Source: Haematobia irritans (lineage: Eukaryota > Arthropoda > Insecta > Diptera > Muscidae). From it: a stretch of DNA of 64,000 nt. This document shows positions 31,386-44,002 of the stretch, in pieces. Position numbers and translations under genes: made by a program. Position 1 is the stretch's first letter; each line of letters begins with the position of its first letter. A model generated the notes under the pieces. That model made no database searches, was not told the origin of the DNA, and worked only from the letters and a program-made list of their open reading frames with translations. The DNA is taken from contig NC_134398.1 in NCBI RefSeq assembly GCF_050003625.1, forward strand, positions 99,427,479 to 99,491,478, written 5' to 3'.

Positions 31386-32219
31386 AAGGTCAACTATTAA
31401 ACAACAACAGTATATAAACTTTATAAAAACTTTCTGGGTTTTCTGTTATGAAAAAGTACGCAAAACTTAATTTTAAAAGAATTCTGTCTTAAAAGTATCC
31501 TTACTTCAATTCTCCGCTTCTTTGGCCCGGAATCAATACCAAAATCATTAGTGTAAAGACAAAATCTTTGGAACCGGGCTTGCTTTTTTCAGTTCATGTA
31601 AATCAATTTAAAATCAACAATAACAAAAATATACTGTTCCTCTATCCGTAATTTGTTTTTTAGTTCTACACACAATAAGTGTCTCTATAATTTAAGCAAA
31701 TTTTCATTATAATTTATTACAAGCATTTCCCCGAATTTTAGTTAATTTTTCGTATCTTCAACGAAAATTAAGTACTCAAAAGGAAATTTTATAAATTTTA
31801 AGTAGCAATCGATTAGTTTATGGCCTACAAAATATGATGGAAATTTCTTTAAAAATTTTCTTAAATGGTAGTTAAAAATTCTTTTGTCATACTATAAAAC
31901 TGCTTGTGAAATGTAAAGTATTTTCTAAATAATAAATGCAACTTACTATAAGATTTTTTTGTATGAGAAAATATTTTATTACGAAAATTGAACTTGAAAG
32001 CGTATAGCAATTTCTTACTGGCAATTCCTACTGAAAAAACAGTGAACCAACCAGGAAGAAAAATGTTGGTTAATTTTAGAAAATTAAGATAATTTTTTGT
32101 TGTTTTGATCTCAGCTTTAAAACCATTGTGTTGACTAAACTACAAGAGTAGCTTAATCAACAGAGGAAAAGAATGTTTGTCAAATTTATTTGGGCAAAGC
32201 CAAATAATGTTTGAAAGCA
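31386..32219. repeat. D-family MITE fragment, otherwise no gene
   Basis: 31460-31600 repeats the right end of the D-family MITE (compare 34785-34915: TCCGCTTCTTTGG.CGGAATC). 31600-32130 is AT-rich; 32025-32110 resembles 11380-11450 inverted. Confidence 0.5.
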
Positions 32220-32552
32220 TATTGGTCAAAACAATATAATATATTTGGGTAGTCTAAGTTCCAAACATTTTGTATTTTTCCATCCAAATTCAATAATGTT
32301 GTCTTCCAAAAAACTATATGTTATTATGTGAATATATAATATGTTTGGAGGCATTTTGGACCCAAAAATATTATATGCTGAGGAGAATTTTCTCCCAAAG
32401 AATATTGTGCTCAAAATTTTTTTTTCTGCCTAATTGTATATTGCCTCACATTTTTTTCACTTTCATGAGTTTTTTTTAGTTCTTAGCACCTTTTTCTGTA
32501 ATACAAACATTGTAGAAGAAATTATTAAATTTTATAATTTTGTTTTCAATTT

Positions 32553-32633
32553 TACCTTTTGCCGGATGGGGATTCGAACAGCGGACCACACAGTTTGTAA
32601 ACCAGCACACTAACCACTGGCCTACGTATCTGT
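32553..32633 (-). ncRNA. tRNA-like module, left
   Basis: Diverged copy; the B box complement reads GGGATTCGAACAG and the A box region CCACTGGCCTA. Decayed. Confidence 0.5.
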
Positions 32634-32756
32634 TATGGTCATCAAGAGATAATTATCGTTATAAGTTATATTTATATAGCATAGCTTGCGGCGCCCACGA
32701 GCCGATGCAAACATAACATTGTTTAACAACATAACATTGTTAAACATACATTTGTT

Positions 32757-32829
32757 GGCAGCGTGGAGCAGTGGTTGGTCGTCTGCCTTGCGTGACAGGG
32801 GTCATGGGTTCGATCCCTGCTTCGACCAA
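32757..32829 (+). ncRNA. tRNA-like module, right
   Basis: A box GTGGAGCAGTGG and B box GGGTTCGATCCC are intact. Confidence 0.6.
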
Positions 32830-33707
32830 CACCATTTTTTTTAAATATATTTTTAACATATATTCCAGATTCGTTCGGAAGTTCCCGAAAAGGTGTTCAG
32901 CATTACATACTATTATATTAAATTTTTACTACGAAATTGTAAAGTGTGTTTTATAATAGACTTAAAGTCAGAAAAGAAAAGTGCTTGATATAAACGAAAT
33001 GTACTGAGTTCAAATCAAATATTATTTTTTTATTGCAACAATAAAAATTGTGTAACAAATAAAGGTTTTTGTATACATGTTTAAAATTTTTGAAGAAATT
33101 CAAAAACTCTTACAAAAGAAGAACGTGAAGTCGAGTATATATAAATATTTTTCCATCGAATCCTAAGGTTAACGATAACCATTCGAAAGCACATTATATT
33201 TAAATTCTAAACATTAATTTTAAAACAGCCCATAAATTTATTTTGGTGTGAACAATTGTTTGCTAGCATGTAACACCATTAATTTAGAAATACAAATAAA
33301 TATGAATTTTTATTAACGAATAATTTTGTACTTAATTTAATTCTTAAGGCCGGTATAAATTGGCATTATCGCGTTAAAATGGCCATGTTTACCCTTTTAC
33401 TTTTCTTTAATAATTTCTTATAAAGAAAAAAAAACTTTTGTTGCTTTGGATCTTTCCCCACCATTTTATAATACAATTTACCGGAAAAAGTTGTAATGTT
33501 ATTCTGGTTTTGCCTCTAAAATGAGAATTAATTTTAGCGTCAAAACTCGAACTCAATGTCCGCTTGTATTTTCGAAAAAATCCGTCAACTTCTCTTGGAC
33601 TACTCATTAATAAAGAGGAACTAATCTTTGTTTTTATAGATCTTACGGTTTAATTTTTCACTGTTTCCCCCTGTTTTCATTTTACTTTCACAACTCTAAA
33701 AAGAGTG

Positions 33708-34915
33708 CACTGAAAAAATATTGTCGTGAGGCCAAAGAGTCCTTAAAATAAGAATACAACTTTTGCTTAGCTTAGAAGACGTTTTTTTCCATGTTCAAAG
33801 GTCGATACTTTCAATGAAGTCGTGTTGTCGATATAATTAAGTGATTTGACTTAAAAATGGGTATCATAACATGAAAGAACAAATTTTTGGACTAAGGTCA
33901 ACTTGACTTTAACAATTCAGAAAAATTATTTAAAATTGATGAAACTGTCTTTAAATTTATTGCATTTTTGCATATTGACTACAAGGCAAAAATCATTAAA
34001 AAATAGGATATGTTTTGCAATACTGTTACGTTTTTATATTGAGGCGTATTTAATTACCCGATAATTAAAACACATTTCTTTTCAAATAACGACAATCTAC
34101 AATTTATTTGTTTAACTGATTGGTTTCACTTATTTGCTCTATGATGTGTACTGTATAAACTTTAGCTTACGACTGACTTGACTGCTCTCTCCGCTAGGGA
34201 TTTATATACCGAGATATGACGATTTCGAATGTTCTCGCTAATTGGCCTACAACCTTCGAGATTAAGCTACTACCTTGTAGATGTCGCACGGCGACATTGC
34301 ACATATTTATCGACTTATGTTCATTGTCTCAGCTATCTAGAACTTTCGATAGGGCGTTATTTTACAGGTGATATGGCACACATACTTTTAGGCTTATGCT
34401 TATCTTGGCTAGTGCATTCTGGTCATATTACCGATAATTATAACAGTAAAACAAAAGGTGTTACTTTTACAATGAACGATTGGAAAACTAAGAACACAAA
34501 AGATGTCTAGAAAAGTACTAGAAACTAAAGAGATGACTCTATCAAGTTATGACGTAATTTTATCGTTACAATTCGAAATTTAAATTAACGGAAACTAATT
34601 TAAATAAACTTAAATCTAGAAATATCAAATTCGTAACAATACCTTATTTTAAAGACATTTTTTACTTGAAACATAGCATCATTTCTACTGGAAGTCTTGT
34701 TTTTAACGGACATTTTATAACATATGAAAAAAAGCTGAAAAAGCGAAAAATTGAAATGTGCTTCGTAGAGTCAAGTACACAAAACCCCATTTAAAAAGAA
34801 TTGTGTCTTAAAAGCATCCTTACTTGTATTCTCCGCTTCTTTGGTTCGGAATCAATACCAAAATTGTTAAAGTGGAGACACAATCTTTGGAACCGGTCAT
34901 GCTTTTTGTTCAGTG
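33708..34915. mobile_element. D-family MITE with solo LTR inside
   Basis: Ends CACTGAAAAA and TTTTTGTTCAGTG, with TG (from TA) on the left and TA on the right as target. About 590 bp without the solo LTR. Related pieces are at 31460-31600, 48900-49085 and 52540-52720 (inverted). No protein frame. Confidence 0.7.
34024..34638. repeat. Solo LTR, 615 bp
   Basis: Begins TGTTACG and ends CGTAACA, flanked by ATAC on both sides (34020-34023, 34639-34642). A 4-bp duplication and TG...CA ends fit a Gypsy-type LTR left by recombination between two LTRs. No internal region and no coding frame. It is unrelated by eye to the two LTR elements of this window. Confidence 0.8.
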
Positions 34916-35584
34916 TATAGTGCCCTTTCGTTAGTTTTTATGAAGATCCCTTTAATTACCTTTGTTTGAATATTTTGACTTACTCGTCCTACGTTCCGAT
35001 TTGTTTTGACGAAACAAAAAAATTGTGCCCGTAATGCGAAAATGATAAACAAAACTCATGCTCTTTTTTTTCAAATATATTTTATCTTGGTTCCGAATGA
35101 ATTTTCTCTCCGAATACTCATTTTAATATTTTACTTAAGTATATACAATTTTTGGCGAAGTCTTATATCACAACATATGTATGTTTACTCATAATATGTA
35201 AATTTATACTTGTTTATTTCACGCATAGTATTTTTCCTATATTTAATGAAATTTTCTTTGTGTATATATATTTGTAATGCGCCAATTGGTTACTTTCATT
35301 ATTTTACTTCCAGCATACACTTTGTCTCTCTTTGTAAACACATATATGTCTATGGGCGTTTTCAAAATTAATATATGTTTGCATCCAAGCATATTATATT
35401 TACAAACATTTTATGTCCCAAACATAATATGTTCTAACATATTAACATATATGTCCCAAACATATTATGCTAGTTTATGAACATTATATGTTTGCACTCA
35501 AAAATATTGTGTTTAAAAATTTGAGTTCCAAACATATAATGTTTATACCCAAACATATGACAAACAGTCTTTTTCGTCCGTGTA

Positions 35585-36110
35585 CTTGCAACAAAACTAT
35601 CAACCAATTATCAGAATAAATTCAGGCAGTTCACTAAACCCATGGTGAACCACACATGAACCTTCCGAAAAAAGGTTTATATATAAGCCGGCTTATGCCG
35701 AAATAAATTCATACAAACATTTCTCTTTTCCTTTGTTTGTATGAATTTATTTCGGCATTTTGTCCTCCTTTTACAATTTCAATACCTATAAATATAAAAA
35801 TTAAACACCAATTTTATCACAAAAGGTTATCGTCAGTGAATGTTACCTGATAACTGAAGATACCAAAAAGAGGACGAAGGAAGGGGTTGTTATTCTGTTA
35901 ATGTTTTCTTTCTTTATATACCATCACGAACATTGATAGACTTATTGTTTGTTAGTTATGTTTAATAATTTTCAAAACAAAACGAACATTTTTCTCACTA
36001 ATTTAAAATAACAAATATTTTATATATTTTATTTGTTATTTATTATATTATTTTACTATATTTTTTTAACAATCTCTCCGTATACCATAACAACATGATT
36101 CCAACTATAA
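35585..36110. other. No gene; small perfect hairpin at 35696-35757
   Basis: AT-rich sequence. The arms 35696-35718 and 35735-35757 (23 bp, TGCCGAAATAAATTC at the outer end) are perfect reverse complements around a 16-base loop. Confidence 0.6.
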
Positions 36111-37506
36111 CAAGTAAGGAAAGTCTAAAGTCGGGCTGGGCCGACTAGATTATACCCTGCACCACCTTGTAGATCTAAATTTTCGATACCATATCACATC
36201 CGTCAAATGTGTTGAGGGCTATATATAAAGGTTTGTCCCAAATACATTCATTTAAATATCACTCGATCTGGACAGAATTTGATAGACTTCTACAAAATCT
36301 ATTCCGATATAAACAAAGTGTGTTTCGGGCACAATTTTAAAACACAATATATTTAAGTGCAAACATGTAATGTTCCTAAACTAACACTAAATTTTTGGGA
36401 CATCTATGTTAATATGTTAAAATATATTATGTTTGGGGCATAAATGTTTCATAAAAATTATATGTGTGAATGCAAACATATATAAATTTACAAATTTCGA
36501 CTAAACATACATATGTTGTGATATTTTATCCAAAGCGACAGAGAGAGTATAGAGAAAGAAATAGAGATGGAAACCGGGAGAGTTGACGAAAGATATGAAC
36601 ATAACACAGCAAAAGAATCCAAAGAGAGAAATTTTTGCGAAACTGCTTGTATGTTGTTTCGGAAAACTGTTTTATGATAAGGCCAACAATTTGATATGCT
36701 TAAGTCTAAAAATTATTTAATTTGAATAAAGAGAATGGACATTCGGAACCAAGAGAATAGACATTTGAAAAAAAGCATGTGTTTTCGCCTTGAGAGCAGC
36801 ATTTTATGTATGTGTGGACATGTGGTTTGTTTATCATTTTGGCATTATGGGAACAATTTTTTTCTTGGTGCGTTCAAAGAAATCAGGGGTCTTCATAAAA
36901 ATAACGAAAGGGCACTATTCTCTTTTTAGAGTTGGGACAGTAAAATGAAATAAGGAGGAAATAGTGAAAAATTACACAGTAAAATGTATAAAAACAAAGT
37001 TTAGTTCCTCTTCATTAATAAGTAGTCCAAGAGGAGTTGACGGACACCTTCAAATATAAAAGCGGGCATTAAGTTCGAGTTTTGCAGCTAAAACAATTTA
37101 AAAAGTTTATTTTCTTTAAAATGAATTATTAAAGAAAAATAAAAGGCATTTTAGACCGATGGTGTTAAATGCTAGTAAAAAACTGTTCACGCCTAAATAA
37201 ATTTATGTTTATATTATAAAATTATTTATGTATGTTACTACTCGACTCCACGTTCTTCTTTTGTTAGAGTTTTTGAATTCCTTCCAAATTTTAAAGTTTT
37301 GTACCAAAAACAGTTTTTTGTAACAAAATTGTTATTTTTGCAATAAAAAATAATATTTTATCCAAAAATCAATCAAAATCAATTTCGTTTATATCAAGCA
37401 CTGTTAATGACTATAAATCTTTAATAACCCACATTTCGAAGTTTCATTATAAAAAATTTATATAGTATAAATATAAATGTGTAAATTAAAAAAAAAAAAA
37501 AAGTGT

Positions 37507-37580
37507 TCGGTCGGAGCAGGGATTGAACCCACGACCCTTTGCATTCAAGGCAGACATGCTAACCACTGCTCCACGTGGCA
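37507..37580 (-). ncRNA. tRNA-like module
   Basis: Reverse-strand A box GTGGAGCAGTGG and B box GGGTTCAATCCC, as at 12253-12325. Confidence 0.65.
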
Positions 37581-37689
37581 AACAAATGTATGTTTCTGTT
37601 AAATAATGTTATGTTTACATGAGCTCGTGGGCGCTGCAAACTATGCTATATAAATGTAACTTATAACGATAATTATCTGCTGGTGACCA

Positions 37690-37771
37690 TAACAGCTACG
37701 TAGCCCAGTGGATAGTGTGTTGGCTTACAAACTGTATGGTCCTCGGTTCGATTCTCCGTGCAGGCGAAAGG
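37690..37771 (+). ncRNA. tRNA-like module
   Basis: A box TAGCCCAGTGG and B box GGTTCGATTCTC; partner of the module above, pointing the other way. Confidence 0.6.
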
Positions 37772-38332
37772 TAAAATTTAAAAAAATTATAAAAGTGAAT
37801 AATTTCTTCAACATTATTTGTATTACAGAAAAAGGTGCCAAGAATTAAAATATTTCGTGGAAGTGAAAATAACGAGTATGTTAGGGAATGAGCACAATCG
37901 TCTTTGGGAAAAATTCTTCCAAACATATAATATTTTTGGGCTCAAAATGCTTCCAAACATATAATATGTTCACATAAAACAAACATATTAATGTTTCGGC
38001 AGTATTCAATAATATATGTGCTTCCTGCAAAATATGTTTGGAACATATGTTAAAGAAGCTATTTTTTTGAGGGTGTATAGACTCAAAATTTAAGTCGGCT
38101 AATGCACTAGGGTGGAACACAATGTTAGAAAAAAATATGGGAAACATTTAAATCTGAAGCAATTTTAAGGAAACTTCGCAAAAGTTTATTTATGATTTAT
38201 CGCTCGATATATATGTATTAGAAGTTTAGGAAAATTAGAGTAATTTTTACAACTTTTCGACTAAGCAGTGGCGATTTTACAAGGAAAATGTTGGTATTTT
38301 GACCATTTTTGTCGAAATCAGAAAAACATATA

Positions 38333-38870
38333 TATGGGAGCTATATCTAAATCTGAACCGATTTCAACCAAATTTGGCACGCATAGTAACAATGCTAATT
38401 CTACTCCCTGTGCAAAATTTCAACTAAATCGGAGTTAAAAATTGGCCTCTGTGGTCATGTGAGTGTAAATCGGGCGAAAGCTATATATGGGAGATATATG
38501 TAAATCTGAACCGATTTCAACAAAATTTGGCACGCATAGCTACAATGCTAATTCTACTCCCTGTGCAAAATTTGAACTAAATCTGAGCAAAAAATTGGCC
38601 TCTGTGGTCATATGTGTGTAAATCGGCCGAAAGCTTTATATGGGAGCTATATATAAATCTGAACCGATTTAAACCAAATTTGGCACGCATAGCAACAATG
38701 CCAATTCTACTCCCTGTGCAAAATTTCAATTAAATCGGAGTAAAAGATTGGCCACTGTGGTCATATGAGTGTAAATCGGGCGAACGATATATATGGGAGC
38801 TATATCTAAATCTGAACCGATTTCAAGCAAATTTGACACGCATAGCTACTCACTATGACACTCGACTCAG
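38333..38870. repeat. Tandem array, about 152-bp period
   Basis: Units start with ATATGGGAGCTATAT at about 38333, 38482, 38637 and 38790 and share GCACGCATAG and ACTCCCTGTGC. Confidence 0.85.
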
Positions 38871-38991
38871 GAGCCCACCCTGAGCATTTTTGCCAAAGAC
38901 ACCATGTGTCTATCTCGTCTCCTTCTGGGTGTTGCAAACATATTCACTAACTTATAATACCCTGTTCCACAGTGTTGCGCAGGGTATAAAA

Positions 38992-39771
38992 ACAACACAC
39001 GCGCAAACATATCGATTACGGGTAGATAAAAGATAGGAAAATTTCCTATAATCTAACAAGTGTGCTTCCTTCCTGTTTGAAAGGCTTGGATACTTCTTAG
39101 TTAGAATGAACTAAAATTTTAAATAAAATAAAAAAGTATGATAAGCTTTCTATAATAAAGAAAGTCAGAATTATCATTTTAAAAGAAATTTTACTAAATT
39201 GGAAGAAACTTGGTTCTAGTTCGGTTTTTGGTTATTTTTACGAAAGCTTTGTTATCAGTAAATAACATTTTCTTGTTCAGTAGTAAATTCTTATACCCAG
39301 CGAAGAAAACAGTATTAGTAAAATTCCATACCTTATTCTAGTTAATGAACTATTATTCCTAACTGCTTTTAGTTTAGGATTTTTTTACTGAATGAAGTAA
39401 ATTTTGTTATTTCACACAAAAATTTGACTTAATGGAAATAAAATGGCTAAACTAAATTGATGAACATTTTTCCTTTAGTTTCGAATGCACTTTTTTCTGT
39501 GTGTAGTATCAATAAAATTAATATTAGATGCATATTTCATAAATCGAATTTTCATTCTCTGTTTGCGATATATTCATAATGCTATTCACGTATAAACAAT
39601 ACCAGCTTAAAAAATCCAAATTATAACAGATAATTCAAAGTAAAAAGCGATTTCTTAATTCCTCAAAAACACTAAAGTAAAGATCCAAATCCTTAAAGTA
39701 AATCTTAGCCTATATTTGAAGCGTTTTTATCGTAAATACACCCATAGAAAAATTTTAACCATACGTGCACC
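38992..39771. other. No gene seen
   Basis: AT-rich; only weak repeat resemblance to other intergenic parts of the window. Confidence 0.4.
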
Positions 39772-39935
39772 TAAAGAAGTGACGCAAATTCAGTGCAACG
39801 GCTGCTGAAATGGAGGACTTCCGTCCTATGACAAATCCATGTTAAATTCATCACTTCTGCGTCAATTTTGCACCACTTCCGGATCCAAACAGAACATTTT
39901 CATTACTTTTTTGGCGACGCTTTTTTTGCTGGGAC
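39772..39935. repeat. Short interspersed repeat, copy 2
   Basis: Inverted match to 9054-9190. Confidence 0.6.
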
Positions 39936-40087
39936 GGTATTACCAAATAATACCAAAACGGTAATGAGTTTAATACAAATCCGGAATTTATTAATTAATT
40001 TTTGTTTAATAAAACACACGTAACAAAGACTTTTTCCTTTAATGTAAAGTTGTTTGTAGTGAGATTTGGAAAGCTTATGTCTCGCAC

Positions 40088-42043
40088 GCATCTAATGAGA
40101 GAAGGATTCTGAATTGGCAAACATTAATAATCCTAAAACATATACTTACCAATGCTTCGCTATGTTCACAAATGTATGTTTTTCGTAAATTTACGTTTCC
40201 GTTGATTTCCCAGAAATATTGTAATTTACTAGCCTAGTTGCTTTATGTGCAGAAAGTAAACTACAAAGGCGACCAATTAGTTTTTATCAAGGCGACATAT
40301 CATATGTTACGGGGATGTGATAGTTAATACCATAATAATACCGGATGTAAATCATTTGTATATAAAGTGGTATTAAATTAATAGGTACCAGTGATGCCAG
40401 GAAGTTTTTTGAAAATTCCCTACGCGGCTCCTAAAAATTACCTTTTTTCCCCTACGTCCAAAATTTTTTCCCTACAATTTTCGCTACGGTAAAAAATTGA
40501 CTAATTCAAGCAAATATGGCAAGAAAATAACAAATATTTCTTTAAAATTAATAGTCAGGGACTATATCCTTCAATAAAGGGACCAAATGTGCAATAATAT
40601 TAATACTGAAATTCTTAATCAGCTTTCAAACTTTGCAATATCATTGCTCATTTTTAACACTACCAACATTTTTCTTGTAAACTTTAAAGGCCGCGTGTTT
40701 CTTCAGGTCAGATTTTCCACAAATGCACTGCTGAAGTGATCTTTGTATTAGAAAATATTTGGAAGCACCAAGTCATCACCTACTTATGTACCTAAATGGA
40801 AGCGTTCATTCCTGCAAAAGTAAATATATTTCATGTTATTAAATACCAATGCAAAAAAATCTTAACGATACCGCTGACCTTATCTAAATAATATCAATAA
40901 CATCGTTGACGGTGAATTACGTATTCAATTAGTTAATGCCTTGACTACCATATATTTTGGATCTAATAATATTTGAAATATAAGCAAAAGTACTCTTCTT
41001 GTTGCAATATATAGTAAAATCTGAAAATTAGATAAATTCCCTACATTTGTATAAAAAATCTGTCTTTTTCCCTACAGCATCTAATGAGAGAAGGATTCTG
41101 AATTGGCAAACATTAATAATCCTATGTTCACAAATGTATGTTTTTCGTAAATTTACGTTTCCGTTGATTTCCCAGAAATATTGTAATTTACTAGCCTAGT
41201 TGCTTTATGTGCAGAAAGTAAACTACAAAGGCGACCAATTTAGTTTATCAAGGCGACATATCATATGTTACGGGGATGTGATAGTTAATACCATAATAAT
41301 ACCGGATGTAAATCATTTGTATATAAAGTGGTATTAAATTAATTGGTACCAGTGATGCCAGGAAGTTTTTTGAAAATTCCCTACGCGGCTCCTAAAAATT
41401 ACCTTTTTTCCCCTACGTCCAAAATTTTTTCCCTACAATTTTCGCTACGGTAAAAAATTGACTAATTCAAGCAAATATGGCAAGAAAATAACAAATATTT
41501 CTTTAAAATTAATAGTCAGGGACTATATCCTTCAATAAAGGGACCAAATGTGCAATAATATTAATACTGAAATTCTTAATCAGCTTTCAAACTTTGCAAT
41601 ATCATTGCTCATTTTTAACACTACCAACATTTTTCTTGTAAACTTTAAAGGCCGCGTGTTTCTTCAGGTCAGATTTTCCACAAATGCACTGCTGAAGTGA
41701 TCTTTGTATTAGAAAATATTTGGAAGCACCAAGTCATCACCTACTTATGTACCTAAATGGAAGCGTTCATTCCTGCAAAAGTAAATATATTTCATGTTAT
41801 TAAATACCAATGCAAAAAAATCTTAACGATACCGCTGACCTTATCTAAATAATATCATTACAATAACATCGTTGACGGTGAATTACGTATTCAATTAGTT
41901 AATGCCTTGACTACCATATATTTTGGATCTAATAATATTTGAAATATAAGCAAAAGTACTCTTCTTGTTGCAATATATAGTAAAATCTGAAAATTAGATA
42001 AATTCCCTACATTTGTATAAAAAATCTGTCTTTTTCCCTACAG
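40088..42043. repeat. Direct tandem duplication, about 0.98 kb per copy
   Basis: 40088-41076 and 41077-42043 are nearly identical. Differences seen: 28 bp missing from copy 2 near 41125, a small change near 41240, and a few extra bases near 41858. It is a recent duplication, with breakpoints inside the hAT-like element below. Confidence 0.92.
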
Positions 42044-42102
42044 TTGTAATTTTAGGAAAAAATCCCTACAAAAAAGGATTTTCCCTTCACATGGCATCAC
42101 TG
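40389..42102. mobile_element. hAT-like non-autonomous element, internally duplicated
   Basis: CAGTGATGCCA at 40389 (and again at 41350) and its exact reverse complement, TGGCATCACTG, ending at 42102 look like hAT-type terminal repeats. The internal TTTTCCCTAC motifs recur at both ends. I see no 8-bp target duplication, perhaps because of the tandem duplication. No transposase. Confidence 0.65.
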
Positions 42103-42233
42103 CGGAAACCCATCTATCAATACCAAATAGTAATGGCCACGTGCCGCCTTTTTTCTACCAGTGTACCTAAAAGTAGCACTCATATTATAACAGGTGCGGA
42201 CATAGCACTTTTATACATCTCTACACCCACAGA

Positions 42234-42473
42234 AGGAATATGATCACCTCAAACATGTTTTAAGAGCAAAATGTTATTTTTGGGTGGTGACCATGTAACA
42301 TGGTTTTCGCAACTATGTTATTTTCTCGGATATCATGTATCTGATTTCGGCAAGCAGGTTATATTTGACGAGAAAATAACATTTTAGTGTCAAACATATT
42401 ACATGGTCACCATACAAAAATAACATTTTGCTCTTAAAACATGTTTGAGGTGATCATATTCCTTCTCTGTGTG
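42234..42473. mobile_element. Foldback MITE, about 105-bp terminal inverted repeats, TA flanks
   Basis: Starts CACCCACAGAAGGAATATG and ends CATATTCCTTCTCTGTGTG, with TA on both sides (42232-42233, 42474-42475). 240 bp, almost all inverted repeat. Confidence 0.85.
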
Positions 42474-42608
42474 TACCAAACAAAGTTAAAAAGATATTTA
42501 TTTTTGTTGTTGTTAACATATACTATGTATTTTTGATTTATCTGCCGAACTGCATCTTATAAAAGGTTGACTTAGAATCTTTACATATTAAGCTAACGAT
42601 ATACCAAA

Positions 42609-42936
42609 CTTATTATATTTCATGTTAGCCTGATACCGAAACAGGCAATTGACGTCCAAATGCATTATATCTAATTATACAATTATTTTTCGAGCTTTAT
42701 GGACAGATATAGATTAAGGAACATGGTTAATAGAGCAATTGAAAAGAAAACGCCAGATACAAATCTGTACATGTTTCGGTTCGAGCGAATGAACCTTTCT
42801 TTTCAATGGCTCTATTAACCATGTTCCTTAATCTATATCTGTCCATAAAGCTCGAAAAATAATTGTATAATTAGATATAATGCATTTGGACGTCAATTGC
42901 CTGTTTCGGTATCAGGCTAACATGAAATATAATAAG
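42609..42936. repeat. Large palindrome, 141-bp arms, plus displaced third copy
   Basis: Arms 42609-42749 and 42796-42936 pair with only a mismatch or two around a 46-base loop. The loop and part of one arm appear again at 43330-43480. No coding frame. Origin unknown: a foldback transposon or an inverted duplication. Confidence 0.85.
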
Positions 42937-43687
42937 CAACGATGAGCCCGTCGTAAAACTAGGAAAAACACGACTAATGTACGCGTTAGAATTGTTGTTG
43001 TATCCTGGAAACCAGTTTCTGTAAATTGTCACATGTTGTAGTTAACTGTATAAACAATAAGCATTGTTCGACTGTTCACCACTTAGGTGAATTCTAACAA
43101 ATTAGCTTTCTAAAACTAAAATTTCGTGTTGTTGCATTACTATGTAACAAAACGAAATAAAAATAAGATTAAGGGACTTGTAAGTTATATGAAAAGATGA
43201 TGTACAGTGAGAGAAAAAATGATTCAATTTGTAAGAGGAAATTTCCCAAATGTTTTCTCCATAAGGAGTTAGCATAAAGGGCCCAAAATTGAGTTATCTC
43301 TCCCAGCCAGATCTTTACTAAAGGCTGTGGAAAGGTTCATTCGCCCGAACCGAAACATGTACAGTCCAGGCGTGTATAGATTTGTATCTGGCGTTTTCTT
43401 TTCAATGGCTCTATTAACCATGTTCCTTAATCTATATCTGTCCATAAAGCTCGAAAAATAATTGTATAATTAGATATACCAAACCTCCGAATTTTTACCC
43501 TCTTATGGGAAACCAATCACTGATGCCCAATTCTGATAGTTCTAAGCCCATATGAACAATTTAAATAAATATATTTTTAAAAATTAATGTAAAACTAATG
43601 AAAATCCATTCACCTATGTGCTTTATTCATCAACGCACTGATTATTCAATGCGCGCGAGTTTCGAGTACCGGGAAGGCTGGTATATA
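42937..43687. other. No gene; third copy of palindrome arm
   Basis: 43330-43480 repeats the loop and right arm of the palindrome. The rest is AT-rich with no frame. Confidence 0.5.
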
Positions 43688-44002
43688 CAGTCAGCAAAAA
43701 AATTGTACACCAATCAATTTGAAATAAATTGTGAAACGATATGAAATCTATGAAGTAAATATATATGTATTATACCTATACCGAAATATCGGACAAAACA
43801 TTTGCAACTACCGTTAACATTTCAATATTTTGCCATAAGAAAAAAATAAGTGTTACAATATTTGTATTTTGTACAATCTGCCTAATATATCAGAAAAAAC
43901 ATTAATTAATTGAATTAATATTTGACATTTTATGAAGCTAAATAGATGCATAGTACCAAAATGGATAAGACAAAACAATTGCAACTCATAGCATCTTGTA
44001 TT

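Larger units (their letters stand above)
32220..35582 (+). mobile_element. Twin-tRNA element, B type, copy 2 (interrupted)
   Basis: Same order as 11757-13556: ACATATGTTTGG-type left arm, tRNA-like pair (32553-32633 minus; 32757-32829 plus), interior, then a right arm ending TTTTTCGTCCGTG with TA at 35583-35584. The left terminus is too diverged to place exactly. The D-family MITE 33708-34915 splits it at TA; the flanks AAAAAGAGT and ATAGTGCCCTTTCG are continuous in the copy at 12893-12920. Confidence 0.7.
36302..38075 (-). mobile_element. Twin-tRNA element, B type, copy 3 (inverted)
   Basis: Reverse-complement copy of 11757-13556, with the end GAGGGTG at 38075 intact and about 30 bp missing from the other end. 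TA at 36300-36301 and 38076-38077. Confidence 0.85.
36111..38991 (-). mobile_element. Helentron-associated repeat, family 2, split by a twin-tRNA element
   Basis: On the minus strand it starts near 38991 with TTTTTATACCCTGCGC, has TGAGTCGAGTGTC and an array of about four 152-bp units (38333-38870), and ends near 36111 with a GTCGG...CCGAC hairpin (36141-36157) and TTACTTGTT. The twin-tRNA element 36302-38075 is inserted at TA; joining the flanks gives AAAATCTATAGACTC. No protein frame. Confidence 0.75.
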
